Source: Microvelia longipes
Lineage: Eukaryota > Arthropoda > Insecta > Hemiptera > Veliidae
DNA length: 64,000 nt
Direction of reading: 5' to 3'
NCBI GenBank assembly: GCA_018340805.1
Contig: JACMZG010001908.1
Location: 33,391,239-33,455,238, forward strand
Both the position numbers and the translations under genes were made by a program. The notes under the pieces were generated by a model that made no database searches, was not told the DNA's origin, and was given only the letters and a program-made list of their open reading frames with translations. How positions within the stretch are numbered: position 1 is the stretch's first letter; each line of letters starts with the position of its first letter. Of the stretch, positions 11,816 through 23,336 are shown one piece after another.

Positions 11816-13247
11816 TTAAACTTTAATTACCTAAATAAGCCATTTCTGGCACTATTTATGAATTTTGACGTCATTTCTTAGTAGTTGTATAGTTGAGAGA
11901 GTGTTAATATCGCCATTTCTTGAACACAGCCACTTCTCTGTTATTTAAACAACAGATCAGCCGTAGTACCATATTTTACAGTTCGCTTAAATTCAATTTA
12001 AATTTCTAATTTTTCTAAGATTTCAGAATATACTATACTGAATTTTGTCTACATTTTTTCAAAAGTATTTGCAAATTCCAACTAAATTATTACTTACAAA
12101 CAGACACAAACTAGGTTTAAAAATAAAAAATACCAAGGGCGGGTTTTTGTTTTAGAATACAGCTGCCGCTTTGCCTATTGTTTGATGTTTTTCGATTAAA
12201 AAGAGACCCCGAAAAGTGATGAACTTCGTTGCTCGTTGCTAAAATATGAGAACAAAAAACTCTTCTCGTGAAAAAATGTTTTCCGATTAAAAATATTTTA
12301 TATTAAAGACGTATTGAATAATGATGTGAATTGTATTGTCCATTCACATGTATAAATAGGGACCGTTTACATGTATACATTTATTTTGTATTCGATGAAT
12401 TTGGAGTCTAGAAGCTTTTCTAAAAACTTTTGGGGCCCCAAAAAGGATGCGGAAACTTAGTTCGAGAATTTTATTGTATATTATTCCAACCATCACGTTC
12501 TAATATATCAATATTAGAAACACAAAAAAGCTGCGTATAGGGGATTGTGTTACGAATCGTCCAGGTCCAGATTATTTTATGGAACATATATTCGGTGTTG
12601 CCCATTGACTTAAGTTAACGATTTGGGGCCCAGAATGAATTCCTGGCACATGCAAATTAACAATTTATTTCTTCTTCACAGTTAAGATAGAAAAAATGTA
12701 ATCAGTAAAACTCTTTAGTAAGGTTCACGCATAAAGAGTACAGACTCTACACAGACGTACCCAGGGAAAGTACGTTATTCGACCTCATACATTTAGTTTG
12801 TTCTCTTTTTTTTAAAGTGAATGATTTTTGAATAGTTCTAGAATAAATAAAATGACGCCACCTTGTTAAGTTCTTCTGGGTACGAAATAAAACTGCATCT
12901 ACGGGTCACTGCATTATGCTGTAGATCAGGTTAGTTACCCACTCTAGCTAATCCCGTGTCTGTATGGCTCTGTGACACAATTTTCTTATACCCGGCAGCC
13001 ATGCACGGGAGTCGAGCATCTATTTGCCTCAGGCGGACTGAGCGGCGTGTCGAAGGATAGCGTCCCTGAAGCTTGACCTTGCAATTTCGTCAAATCTCAT
13101 TTCCTTTCTCTTTCTTGCTATTATCTTCTTATCTCTAATTTTCCTTCACCAATCCCCTCGCCTTCCTTACATTTACACCTTTCTTCCTGACCCTCCTTTA
13201 TTTTATTTTTTCTCTCGTTTTATTTCATTCTGTCTATCTTTTCTTTT
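11816..13247. other. No gene seen
   Basis: No exons are recognised. A moderately GC-rich patch at 12895-13080 stands out from the surrounding AT-rich DNA and may be a mobile-element fragment. A pyrimidine-rich stretch follows at 13085-13270. Confidence 0.4.
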
Positions 13248-13825
13248 CTTCACTTTTTTTATTTTTTCGTTATTTATACCGTACGTGTGCAAGAAAATGA
13301 TTGTGTATTCCAAAAAATTTTTAATTATTATAATAATTAAAAATGAGGTAAATCAATGTTTCCTGGCTACGCCCATGCCAGGTGCTCATCAAGAATGGCA
13401 CACTAGAACACAATTCTAGTCTTATATTCTTGGGTGCTCACTAGGGAAGCCGTGGTAGCTGCAGCTGTCTTTGCAGCGGCTTCAATTTAAGGTTCTGAAA
13501 AGAGAAGCAGAACTAGAAGTTACATCTCCGGAAATTAGAAAATAATCTGATAAAGTAGTACAAGTACAGTACAAGTGTATTCCTTTACGTAATGAATAAG
13601 TACACCAAGTTTCGTTTAAATACATTAAGTATATTCATAATTATTTTCGATCATAAAAGTTAAGCAGTATTGAGCGTGGTCAGTACTGTATAGGTGACCG
13701 CTGAGAATGAAACGCATGTATTTACTATCTGAGGACGAGCGAAGCGAGTCCGAAGTAGGTAGGACAAGCGAAGCGAATCCGATGTGATGAGAAAAAAATG
13801 ATCCAAAGTGCCCCGTACCCGATTT
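13248..13825 (+). repeat. 5S-like interspersed repeat, internally rearranged copy
   Basis: The head block is at 13248-13330 and the tail block, with the GAGCGAAGCGAG motif, at about 13560-13825; unrelated sequence lies between. The 5S-like stretch at 13648-13710 is among the best preserved in the window: GTTAAGCAGTATTGAGCG, GGTCAGTAC and AGGTGACCGC, with spacing close to that of 5S genes. Confidence 0.75.
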
Positions 13826-14064
13826 TTAGATTTATAATCTATAATATCCAGTAAATTGTTAGCATTACAAGTACATGGTGTACTTATTCTGAATATTATT
13901 TCCTGAATAATTGGTACCCCTGTATTTTTTCCGTGTACTTTTTTCATGTCCTTTTTTCCTAGATTCACGGATTACTAATACATTGTAATCGTGACTGCCA
14001 GTAACACATACGTATCATGAATATAACAAGAAGTGTTTTGATCGAGCTGATTTTTTTACACGTG

Positions 14065-14205
14065 TACTACTGTGTATGGCCAACAAAAATACGAAGTTAC
14101 ATTTTATTATCAACGTTCTTTGCGGTTTTATTCATTGACATATATAATATAATGTAAACAAATCACGTATTTTTACTAAGACATTCGCGACACCGCGTAG
14201 CGGCG
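14065..14205 (-). repeat. LTR/terminal-like repeat piece, copy 2
   Basis: Inverted counterpart of 6900-7045, sharing the ATGTAACTTCGTATTTTTG and CGTGATTTGTTTACAT blocks and an AATAAA between them. Confidence 0.55.
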
Positions 14206-14379
14206 AAAACAAAAGAGGCCTTGTTTTCTCAATTTCCTGGTTCAAAAACAATAAAAATATAAACAGAGTTAATCCAGTACTAAATCAGTCAACCTAGTAA
14301 TTAGCAACAATTTTTATAATAATTAATAGCTTGATTTTAAAACTGAACATTAGAAAATGTTTCATGTTAAACATTGAAA

Positions 14380-14519
14380 TGTTTAATAGCAGATTTTGAA
14401 TTCAAACGAAATGGCGGGCCGAAGGTTGCAACTATTGTTATACTTGAAGGTTAAACGGTGCTGTCAAATTTTCCTTAGATTCAATTTTTTCTTTTAAAAT
14501 TAGTTAATAATGTATTATT
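14380..14519 (+). promoter_or_regulatory. Putative promoter/5' leader of the PDP gene
   Basis: Upstream of the first coding exon, a GC-richer island at 14409-14432 carries AAATGGCGGG, a motif type common in housekeeping promoters (YY1/E2F-like). No TATA box is obvious. A six-codon upstream frame begins at 14510 and overlaps the main start codon. The assignment is positional. Confidence 0.35.
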
Positions 14520-17500
14520 ATGGCTTTTAGTTTGTCTCAATCTTCTCTAGTTTCATTTATAACCAAAACAAAATGTATAAATATCAAGTATATCCAAGAT
14601 TCCTTGGTTTTAAGTATAAGAAGTGAAAAACGTTTCTTCAGCAAATCGTCCACTTTGAAACAGTCCGTACTTACTCCTCAAGAAGTATGTTTTTATCTTT
14701 ATTTATTTATTGAGAAAGCTTTATATGTTTATTGCTTGCATATAATGAAGTAGATCGTTCTACATTAGACATTATCAATGGGACAGTCTCTGCTGTGCAG
14801 ATCTCTAAATGACTAAATATTATCACTCTAGTTAAGCTAAATTATTAAGCTTTCTTGCAAAGGCATATTTATATATTTTGCTGATTAAAATAGAGTGAGA
14901 GGCGATGAGTTTTTCATTGGGATTTAGGTACTAATTCCATAGGGTTTTTAGCAACTATTACTTTGTTCAAATGCGGGATTTGCCAGGGGGTTGAACTCCC
15001 TTGGAAGTTCAACCCCAACTGTTAACACAAAAGGGGTTCCTTTTTTAACCCAAAGTTTGGAGAGCTTCATGTCACACAACTGCAGGGGGGTTGAACCCCT
15101 TTGCCAAATCATGTGTGTGAATGAAGTATATGTAACCAATATTGCCACGGGCCTTATAATTTTGAGACCGTCACTGCCGGCTTATCTTCTAATTCACCTC
15201 CAGCTCACCAGTGGGTGGAATTACTTTAGGCGATAGATTTAATGTCTTTGCATTTAAAGACTTAATTTGCTAGGCTCCTCCCCTACAAAATTAGTGGGAA
15301 CTTTGGGACTTCATTAATATCACTACTCACCTCTTCATTGCAGTAGATCTAGTGGGACAACACTAATTGAAAACTTCCAATATATTGTGCTACAAGCACC
15401 GTCTAGTAGCGGAACTGTTCTTCTTTCCTCCACCTTTCATACCAACTACAGACCCACCTAAATCTATCCATCCAGTTGATTTCCATTTTTGAATTAAAAT
15501 ACAAGGCGAATTAAAATTAAAATATGTTAACTATTATGAAACCGCCAGAAGACATAGTATTTAAGAAATTGCTCCCACACACGGGTTTATCCTTGTGGGA
15601 TTCACATAAAACTAATCATATAAAATATGTCTGTGCACATTGAATATTTGTCTTTGTATATTATGTGTAATAAAAGCTTTTTGAAGAAAAAACCAATTTG
15701 GTTATTATTGTTTCTTATAGGGTTTTTTGTGTTGCTTCAGTTTTTTTCAATTTTTTCTGTAATTTGCTAGATTTGTGATAAATGAAGCTTATTTTCCTTA
15801 TCTAAAGTGTTGTATGCTTGTTTGTATAATTTAAGTCACTTGTGTTTTAAGTTGGGTGTAATAAATGTGTCTTTAAAGGACCATTTGTTTATGTTGCCTG
15901 TCATTGATGGTTACTTTGTGTGATACAAAGTCCTATAAAACAATAACAAACCATCAAATGTTAATTTTTTGCGTGTAAATAAAACAACTCGAAGGGATTG
16001 TTTACAAAATGTTATAATTTGACATTCTTCTATTATTCACAGAGTGACAGCCATTTTAACCATAGATATGGAGAAAATTCTTTTCATTTTAAAAATAAAT
16101 TTTTCAAAACTTGCATTAGTTTTTTAGGGGAGTTGGTTAATTTGTTATTCTATTCCACAATAGTCATGATGCAACAAAAGGAAGAATATAATAAATCAAG
16201 TTAGTTACATTTATGAAAATATTTTATTTACAACAAATATTTAATGATTTCAATATATAATTATTTACAGAAGCTAAAGGGTATTTTCTTTGTTTTCCAT
16301 TTCTTGGCATTTCAAAGGTTTCTCCATTTCCTTCTTCGTCCATAACACAATTTTGAGAAGTAGACATCAATATCTCTATCACAAGACTAGAGACTTTCTT
16401 CATGTTATGTTTGAAACAAGATAATACCAATAAGTTATTAGTATAGTATCAAAAAATTTGTGGAATATATTAGTTAAGGCTAAAGTGAGACAACCACTTG
16501 TTCTACAATGGAAGGCAAAATAATGAGGCCCTTTTTACCAGCCCCCATTGCATGGTTAACTCTGTGTAATCAAATTTGTGTGCCAGAGCTAGCACCTACA
16601 CCTTCTTAAAGGTCTCTTTCTTGGTGAATTATCTAATCACAGGGTTCAGTTCTGCTAGGAGAGCCTTAAAAACTTCCAGGTTTTCCCTTGAAGCCTATAA
16701 ACAACGCTTTTCATAATGAAGCTGCTACACGATAACAGACTAACAACTTAGTAAAAACCACTCTGGAGGTCTTAAAAACACCTGAAACAGATAATTCCGG
16801 TGACATTCCGGTTTCAGATTTTGTTGCAAACACAATACTTTTCCTATTTACCTACAATATAAATGAGGAAAAGTAATATGTAAATTATTGGGTTTGTTTT
16901 TTACTTGAGGCTCCTAATTATTATAATGAAACGCACGGCTAAAATCAGTTGACAGCTTGGGATAATAGTGTTGAGGAACCAATAAGGTTCCCCTGATTTG
17001 AAATTAAGGGTGTGGTTTAACATCCAGGACTAACCTCACTGTGAATTGATTTTAGCCATGTGTGGTACTATAAAGGTTATATAAAGAGAATGCACTCCAG
17101 GCACTTCACTTATCAATATTACTATCACTATTGGTTCCCCTCTCTACTACAACTACTATTTCCACCAACCCATAAAGCAAGATTTCTAAATCCTCTTGAA
17201 TATAGATAATAATTGACTAACTTTAAAAAAAAAACAATCTAACTCAATAATAAGTTAAAATATTAAATATAAAATATTATTTTGTTTCAGATTGATGCTA
17301 TACTAAGATTTAATGAATATAGTCATGACTTTAAAAGTCCAGGTCCTATTAAGTCATATGATTCTAATCAGTTACCCTCAAATAATCCTATGGAAGATGC
17401 TAGAGCGGAGGCTAAGTGCATAGACAGTAATAGTGAGTATCATTCTATCATAATAAATAAATAAAAAGTCTATTATCTTTCTTACAACAATTTACTAGCT

Positions 17501-20500
17501 TTTTCATAAAAAATGAGGAATTAAGTAATAAAAGAAGAGGTTTAGGGTTTCTTATCTTTGCTTCCACCTCTCCTGTTTTTAGGCACAAAAAAAGATTCAT
17601 TAATTACAAAAAAAGTAAAATTAAGAAGATAACTAAAAAAATAATTGTAAGTTTTAAATGAATAACTAGTAAATCTACTAATGAAAAATACAATATTACA
17701 TAAATTGAACAAATTATTTAAGGCACTATCAGAAAGGGAACAAAATGCATTATTTATTAAAAGATTATTGCCTAAGAAAAGCCATATGAAGTAAGAAAAA
17801 AATTAATAAACTAAAATAGGTACAAATGTGATGGACTAATTGTTTTATAAAAAAAGGTGAACGAATGAATAAAATTTTAAAAAATTAACAACAAAAATTA
17901 CCTAAATAATGAGGAACAATTCTTCAATTTGTTCATGGTTTGAAACTTTATGCTGTTATAAAGTGTTTACCCCAACAACAACAAAAAGCTAATTTGATGC
18001 TCATTTGACTAAGTTAAAAGTGGCGGTAAAATAAATTAGCTTGAGCAGCAACAAGTGGCATAAAATTGAACTAAAGAGAAATGAAATTTCATTGATATTT
18101 TTTTTTATTTAAACCTAACATAAAAAGGTTATGTTAGGTTACTTATTCCTTGGATTAATTTATTTTCTATCTGGCAAAACACAGTGTAGTAAATTCCATT
18201 AAAATTTAACACAGAGCTCATATACTAATTGTACTACACTAATTGTAAGAGGTAAAAATATAAACAAAACAGCAAGACGTTAAAATGCCACCAAAAAGAA
18301 ATTTACCGTTTTAAGAAATTATTTGTTTTAAAAATAAAGCAGATTCATGAGCAGCACATGTGACATCATACTAAAAAAGAAGGGTGACCCACAAAATTCA
18401 AAATACTTGATTTTTAATAATTCATTTGAATGAAAGATTTTAATAGTTATACATAATTTCTATAAGTGTTCACTATATATTGTACCATATTGTTCCTCTA
18501 CATAACATCCTATGTATATCCATACATAAGAGGAGGTACAATTCTTAAAAATTAAAACTGTATAAAATACTAGAGCAGAGACTATGGTATGTGAAAACAT
18601 TTTCACATGTGACACATTTATATATTCTACATTTTTAAAAGTGACACTTTTATATATTCTACAAAGTGACACATTTAAATATTTTTATATTTTTATTTGC
18701 TTATGTTTATTTAATTTTAATATTATTTAATTATTAATTAAGTAATCCTTATTATTCAGGAATCCTTAGTGTCAGGAATTATCCATTTTAGGTGTTTTTA
18801 AGACCTCCTGAGTAGTTTTCACAAAGCGGTATGTCTGTATGTGTGTGAGTTATCATCATACCTCCTAGTGTATTTATGCTAGAGAGTTGAAACTTTTTAA
18901 CTAAGACTGTTAATTTAAGAATATGTTGTAATTTAAGCAATATTGCTTTTGTTTCAGAAATTCTTGCTGGCATATTTGATGGTCATGCAGGAGCTGCATG
19001 TGCACAAGTTGTAGCTAAAAGATTATTCAAATATCTAAGTGTAACATTACTAGATAAATCTCGTTTTGAAGATTATAAAAATAAATTAGACAAAGGCGAA
19101 CAATTACCACTTTATGAAAGTTTTAATGAAAAGTATGAATTTGTTCAAGATTTAAGAGAAATATATGATAATAACTTTATTGATTATGTTAAAAATTTAA
19201 AGAGTGAAGCATCCGGAATAGAAGAAGGTTTTGAGCAATCGTTTTTAGGTTTAGATAACCATCTTTCGAAAGAAGCAGAAGCGGGTGGCAAAACTTTATC
19301 TGTCGGAATGTCAGGATGTGTGGCGTGTGTGGCTCAAGTGGATGGGGCTGATCTACATGTGGCATCTGTTGGTGATTGCCAAGCTGTTTTAGGTTCATTG
19401 TCTGAATCAGATACTTGGGTGGCTAAAAAACTCTCGATCGAGCATAACTCAGATAACTTGTCAGAAGTAGATAGAATTCTTGATGAGCATCCTTTATCTG
19501 AATCTACATCAGTCATTATTACCGAGAGATTGTTGGGACAATTAGCTCCTTTAAGAGCTTTTGGTGATTTTAGGTGAGTTAATTAATATTTTCTGAATTT
19601 AGTCAAATGAATTAAAATTAATTTACTTCTTAACTAATTTAATTAACTTATTTAAATTTGAAGTTCCCTAAATATGGTTTTACTAGTACCTTCAGATTAT
19701 CTGGTTCATGCATTTTTTTAATTGTTTAATCTATTTTAGAGATTTCTTAAAGAAAGATAAGTCCTTTGATAAGCATTATATTGTAAACTTACAATATTTA
19801 CTTGTTATTTAAATTAAGGAATCAACAAGTTTTCTGGCTAGCTGTGATTCCAATAAAGGTTTCAGAAATTCTGGTATTGGAAATATTGAGAGATTCTGGT
19901 GTTGTTTCTTCTAGTTTACTGTGGTAACTTGTTACTGCAGTTAACTGTCAACTGTTCAGTTTTCTTTTCATAACCTGTACCTCTATGAACTATTTAATTT
20001 TTAATAATCTTGTTAATGATAATAATGGTTTTCTTTTAATAATCTGTGATAGTAATGAGTAACTAGTCTTATAAAAAAAATAATAATTAGCTTAATGAAC
20101 AACATGTAAAAAGTATTTCCAAAATCTCAAAATTATGACTTAAAAATAAAATATTTTTATTTTTAAGTCGCTTGTGTTGTATATAAAGGAAAATGAAAAT
20201 ACTTAAGAACAGAAAAGTCTTAAATATTTAACAAGATATTATAATAATAGTAATATACCATGGTTCAGATTGTGCAAATCAGAAGTGAGTCATACGACCT
20301 TAGGAATAGAGCTCTGCAACAAGCTAAGTGGTAAAGATAGGCAGTTACCTTTTAAATAGTTTAATACTAAAATTAAGGTCCTTTTGCCAAAAATGCCTTA
20401 TACAGTTTTAATGAATTTGATTTTAGCTTTAACTAATGTATTTTTTGTATAATTGATTTATTTTATATATTATCGTTGACCAGTTTGATTGTAACTGTCT

Positions 20501-23336
20501 TGCAAATTTAAAGAAATAAACTATTATTTTTTAATTTATTTCCAATTCAGGTACAAATGGTCTCGTGAAATGATGCAGGATAAGGTTGTACCAGTATATG
20601 GGACAGCAGTGATTCCTCCTCATTACCACACCCCACCTTACCTTACAGCCAAACCAGATGTTACTTACCACAGGCTTACGTCTAGGGATAAATTTTTGGT
20701 TTTAGCATCTGATGGCTTATGGGATCTCTTATCTCCACTTCAGGTAAATTTGCTTTTTGCGTATATTTGACTTTCGTTTAAATTTGACGATTACATGGCT
20801 TATATAATTTGTAAATTCTAATCTTAATCCCTGAAACAAATTTTTATTTGTTGAAACAAGTTTAGAAAAATATTAGTTTAAATATATTAACTTCAAAGAA
20901 CCGGTATGTCACTTGAATTATCTGTTTCAGGTGTTATAATGACTCAGCAAAATTTTCAAAAAATCATAAACATTTTTGGATCAATTTCAAATTTGAAACA
21001 CATGTAGTACTTTATAAGACCAAACAAATCTGCTAAGTTTCGTCTTATTATCAACACTAGTTCAATTTTTGTGTAGGCTCTCCAAAAAAAGTCAAATAAT
21101 TACGAATTGAGTTAAAATTTGGCATGAGTGTTATTCTTCATATATTTCATAAGAATATCTAATTTCATTTTAATGTGGCTAGTATACCTTCGGTTTTGGT
21201 CAGATCACTTCTGTTTAAAGAGTATTGAACGTGGTCAGTTAGCAGATAGGTGACCACTGGGATTAAAAGTGAGCTTTCTTGTCTGAGGACGAGCAAAGCA
21301 AGTCTGAAGTGGTGAGGATATGTGTAGCAAACTCAAAGCAGTACCAATAGCAAATAAATAAATAGTCTTTCCACTAAATAGTATATTAACAAATTTACTT
21401 GAGAGTTAACTTCAATATCAGTCTATAAAAAGCCAAGAAAATACAGCAAACTTAAAATAATAAAAAATACCAATTGTCTAATATAAAGAAAAGGAAAAAT
21501 ACAAAACAAACAATAAAATAACTAATAAATCCAAGAGTCAGCAAGAAGATTGAAACACCTTCCATTCTCATAAATGCTAAGAACTATCACTTTCCAATCT
21601 TTATAGTGCATTGACAAACGTAGGATTCCTGCACAGGGCCTACTCCCCTCTTTTGAGGCCAATATATCAGTGCTATAGCTTTTGAACCTTCTTCTTTAAC
21701 AATAAGAAGATGGGGGCACCATTTTCGATATCATTGAGAATTTTGTAGGCCTTGAGTATATCCGGACTAAGTTTTTTATTTTCATACCATAAAGTAGCTA
21801 CTTCATGGGGTCCATTAAAATGATTTTTATCACTCGTATGTTTGTTAAACTGGGTGTTCCTTGAGCCAGACTTTATTATTTATCTAGATACTATTTTTAT
21901 GCTCTGACAAATGAAAAAGAAAGAGCGACCTGTTTTACCTGTAAAGGTACACTCACAAGTACCACAATGTATTCTATAAACCACATTCAGCACAAGGAAT
22001 ACGGTCTTTGGCCTTAGATATTAAATTTTTCTAGTTATTCTCACTTTTGAAAGCTACACGAACAGGTCACTTTTTATTATGTTAACTACTTTATTACTTA
22101 TGCCACGAATGAAGGGAAGTATGCACCATTTAACAGTTTGTTCAGCCAGCTGATCAGTATTGGCATCTATTAACTTCTTGACAAATCTTTTTCTCTTTAT
22201 ATGGACTAATTTAGTTATTAAGCTCTTACACTAAACATTGACTTGAGCTATATACTTAATGATCTTATACTCCTCTTCATAAGCATCTTGGTCAAGGAGG
22301 AAAGTTTTCTAGCCTATGTATTAGAGAGTGAAATGCCTCAAGTTTATACTGCCACAAGTGATTAGAAGTACACTTACATAATTGTATTTAACTAACATTA
22401 CTTCAATTTTTAACAAATTACTTTTGTACATTTTTTAAAAAATTGACAAATAATGTAATTAAGTTGAAATTTGGTACAAGGGTATACCTTTAACTAAATA
22501 AGTACACTAAATAAGTTGTTTCAATACAACAAGTATATCCATGATGTTTGTTGGATCACAAAAGCTAAGTTGTTTCAAGCGTAGTCAGTACCTAGATACC
22601 AGGTGACTGCTGGGATTGAAACTAATGTATTTACTATCTGAGGAAAAACAAAGCGAGTCCAAAGACGTGTTGCAGTATTCTGAGGATGAGGGAAGCAAGT
22701 CGGAAGTTGGAAGGATGAGCGTAGCAAATCCGATGTGATGAGGAAAAGTTTCGAGGTACCCCCTACCTGATTTAGTTGTTTTTAAGACTTTAGGTCTTCT
22801 GTGTTTTTCCAGTCTAAGTTAATGATAACTTCGTTATTATCCTGCCACAGTCACATTTTTCGTTTTAAAGCCATCAAGTGTAGAAAGATAAATATGCTGA
22901 CAATCTCTAAAATTCTTCATATTTTCATCAGTCCATGACTCTCATTGTAGATGTCTGTAAAGGTATTTGCATAAGTGTTGTAATTTTCAATTATTAAACT
23001 TTTTCACAGGCTGTAAGATTAGTCGGTGAATATATGAGAGGTCGTGTGGCGCTAACACCGTTACGATTACCCAAAGCAAATATGAGATTAAGGGATGTAT
23101 CAAACCTCCTGGACCAAAGACATAGTGGCATCTCCAACATACCTGTTGATCTAAATGCTGCCACACATCTTATGAGGCATGCACTCGGTGGTTCAGATTT
23201 AGGTGTTGTGGAACTTGCAAAATTGTCACATTTACTTTCAATTCCTCAAGATATGGTTCGATTGTTTAGGGATGATATAACTATCACTGTTCTTTATTTT
23301 GATTCAGATTATTTAAGGCTGTGTCCTATGCGATAA
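14520..23336 (+). CDS. Pdp: Pyruvate dehydrogenase phosphatase, catalytic subunit, mitochondrial
   Basis: PP2C-family phosphatase that dephosphorylates the E1-alpha subunit of mitochondrial pyruvate dehydrogenase and so activates the complex. Coding exons are 14520-14684, 17291-17432, 18958-19573, 20551-20743 and 23010-23336 (stop). They sum to 1443 bases, 480 residues, close to animal family members. All introns are GT-AG and phases close. The first exon encodes a basic, Ser-rich presequence with RFFSKSS near residue 40, as for mitochondrial import. PDP hallmarks follow: DSNQLPSNNPMED just upstream of residue 92, the metal-site FDGHAG at 109-114, HVASVGDC, PLRAFGDFR, HTPPYLTAKP, the second metal-site Asp in DGLWD (362-366), NAATHLMRHALGG and RDDIT (459-463). 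GDC replaces the usual GDS. The start codon has A at -3 and G at +4. Intron 3 carries no clear insert; introns 2 and 4 contain repeats. Identification is secure. Confidence 0.95.
16926..17072 (-). repeat. MITE, family M copy 1
   Basis: A short element in PDP intron 1 bounded by inverted GGCTAAAATCA termini: CACGGCTAAAATCAGTTGAC at the left and ATTGATTTTAGCCATGTG at the right. The inner blocks GGTTAGTCCTGGATGTTAAA and CCTTATTGGTTCC (minus strand) recur in the other three full copies. Confidence 0.8.
18600..18690. repeat. Short tandem repeat, about 30 bp x 3
   Basis: GTGACACATTTATATATTCTAC occurs three times with minor changes at about 18608, 18642 and 18664, within PDP intron 2. Directly to its right (about 18728-18925) is a fragment of the 5S-like interspersed repeat, ending about 30 bases before exon 3. 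Confidence 0.7.
20905..21340 (+). repeat. 5S-like interspersed repeat copy in PDP intron 4
   Basis: Middle and tail of the family, with the degraded 5S-like stretch at 21200-21264 (AGATCACTTCTGTTTAAAG, GTGGTCAGT, AGGTGACC) and the GAGGACGAGC tail at about 21285. Confidence 0.7.
21580..22340 (-). pseudogene. Penelope-like retroelement relic (end of RT plus GIY-YIG domain)
   Basis: Read on the minus strand with frame interruptions, this gives LPFIRGISNKVVNII followed by VVYRIHCGTCECTFTGKTGRS. The first part matches the segment linking reverse transcriptase to endonuclease in Penelope-like elements (PFI-G-S..I). The second matches the start of the GIY-YIG endonuclease (GVY.I.C..C...YIG.TGR). 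Several stop codons interrupt it, so it is inactive. It lies in PDP intron 4, between two copies of the 5S-like repeat. Confidence 0.75.
22420..22775 (+). repeat. 5S-like interspersed repeat copy in PDP intron 4
   Basis: Second copy in this intron; 5S-like stretch at 22553-22620 (GGATCACAAAAGCTAAG, GTAGTCAGTACC, CAGGTGACTGC) and the tail with CGTAGCAAATCCGATGTGAT. Confidence 0.7.
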
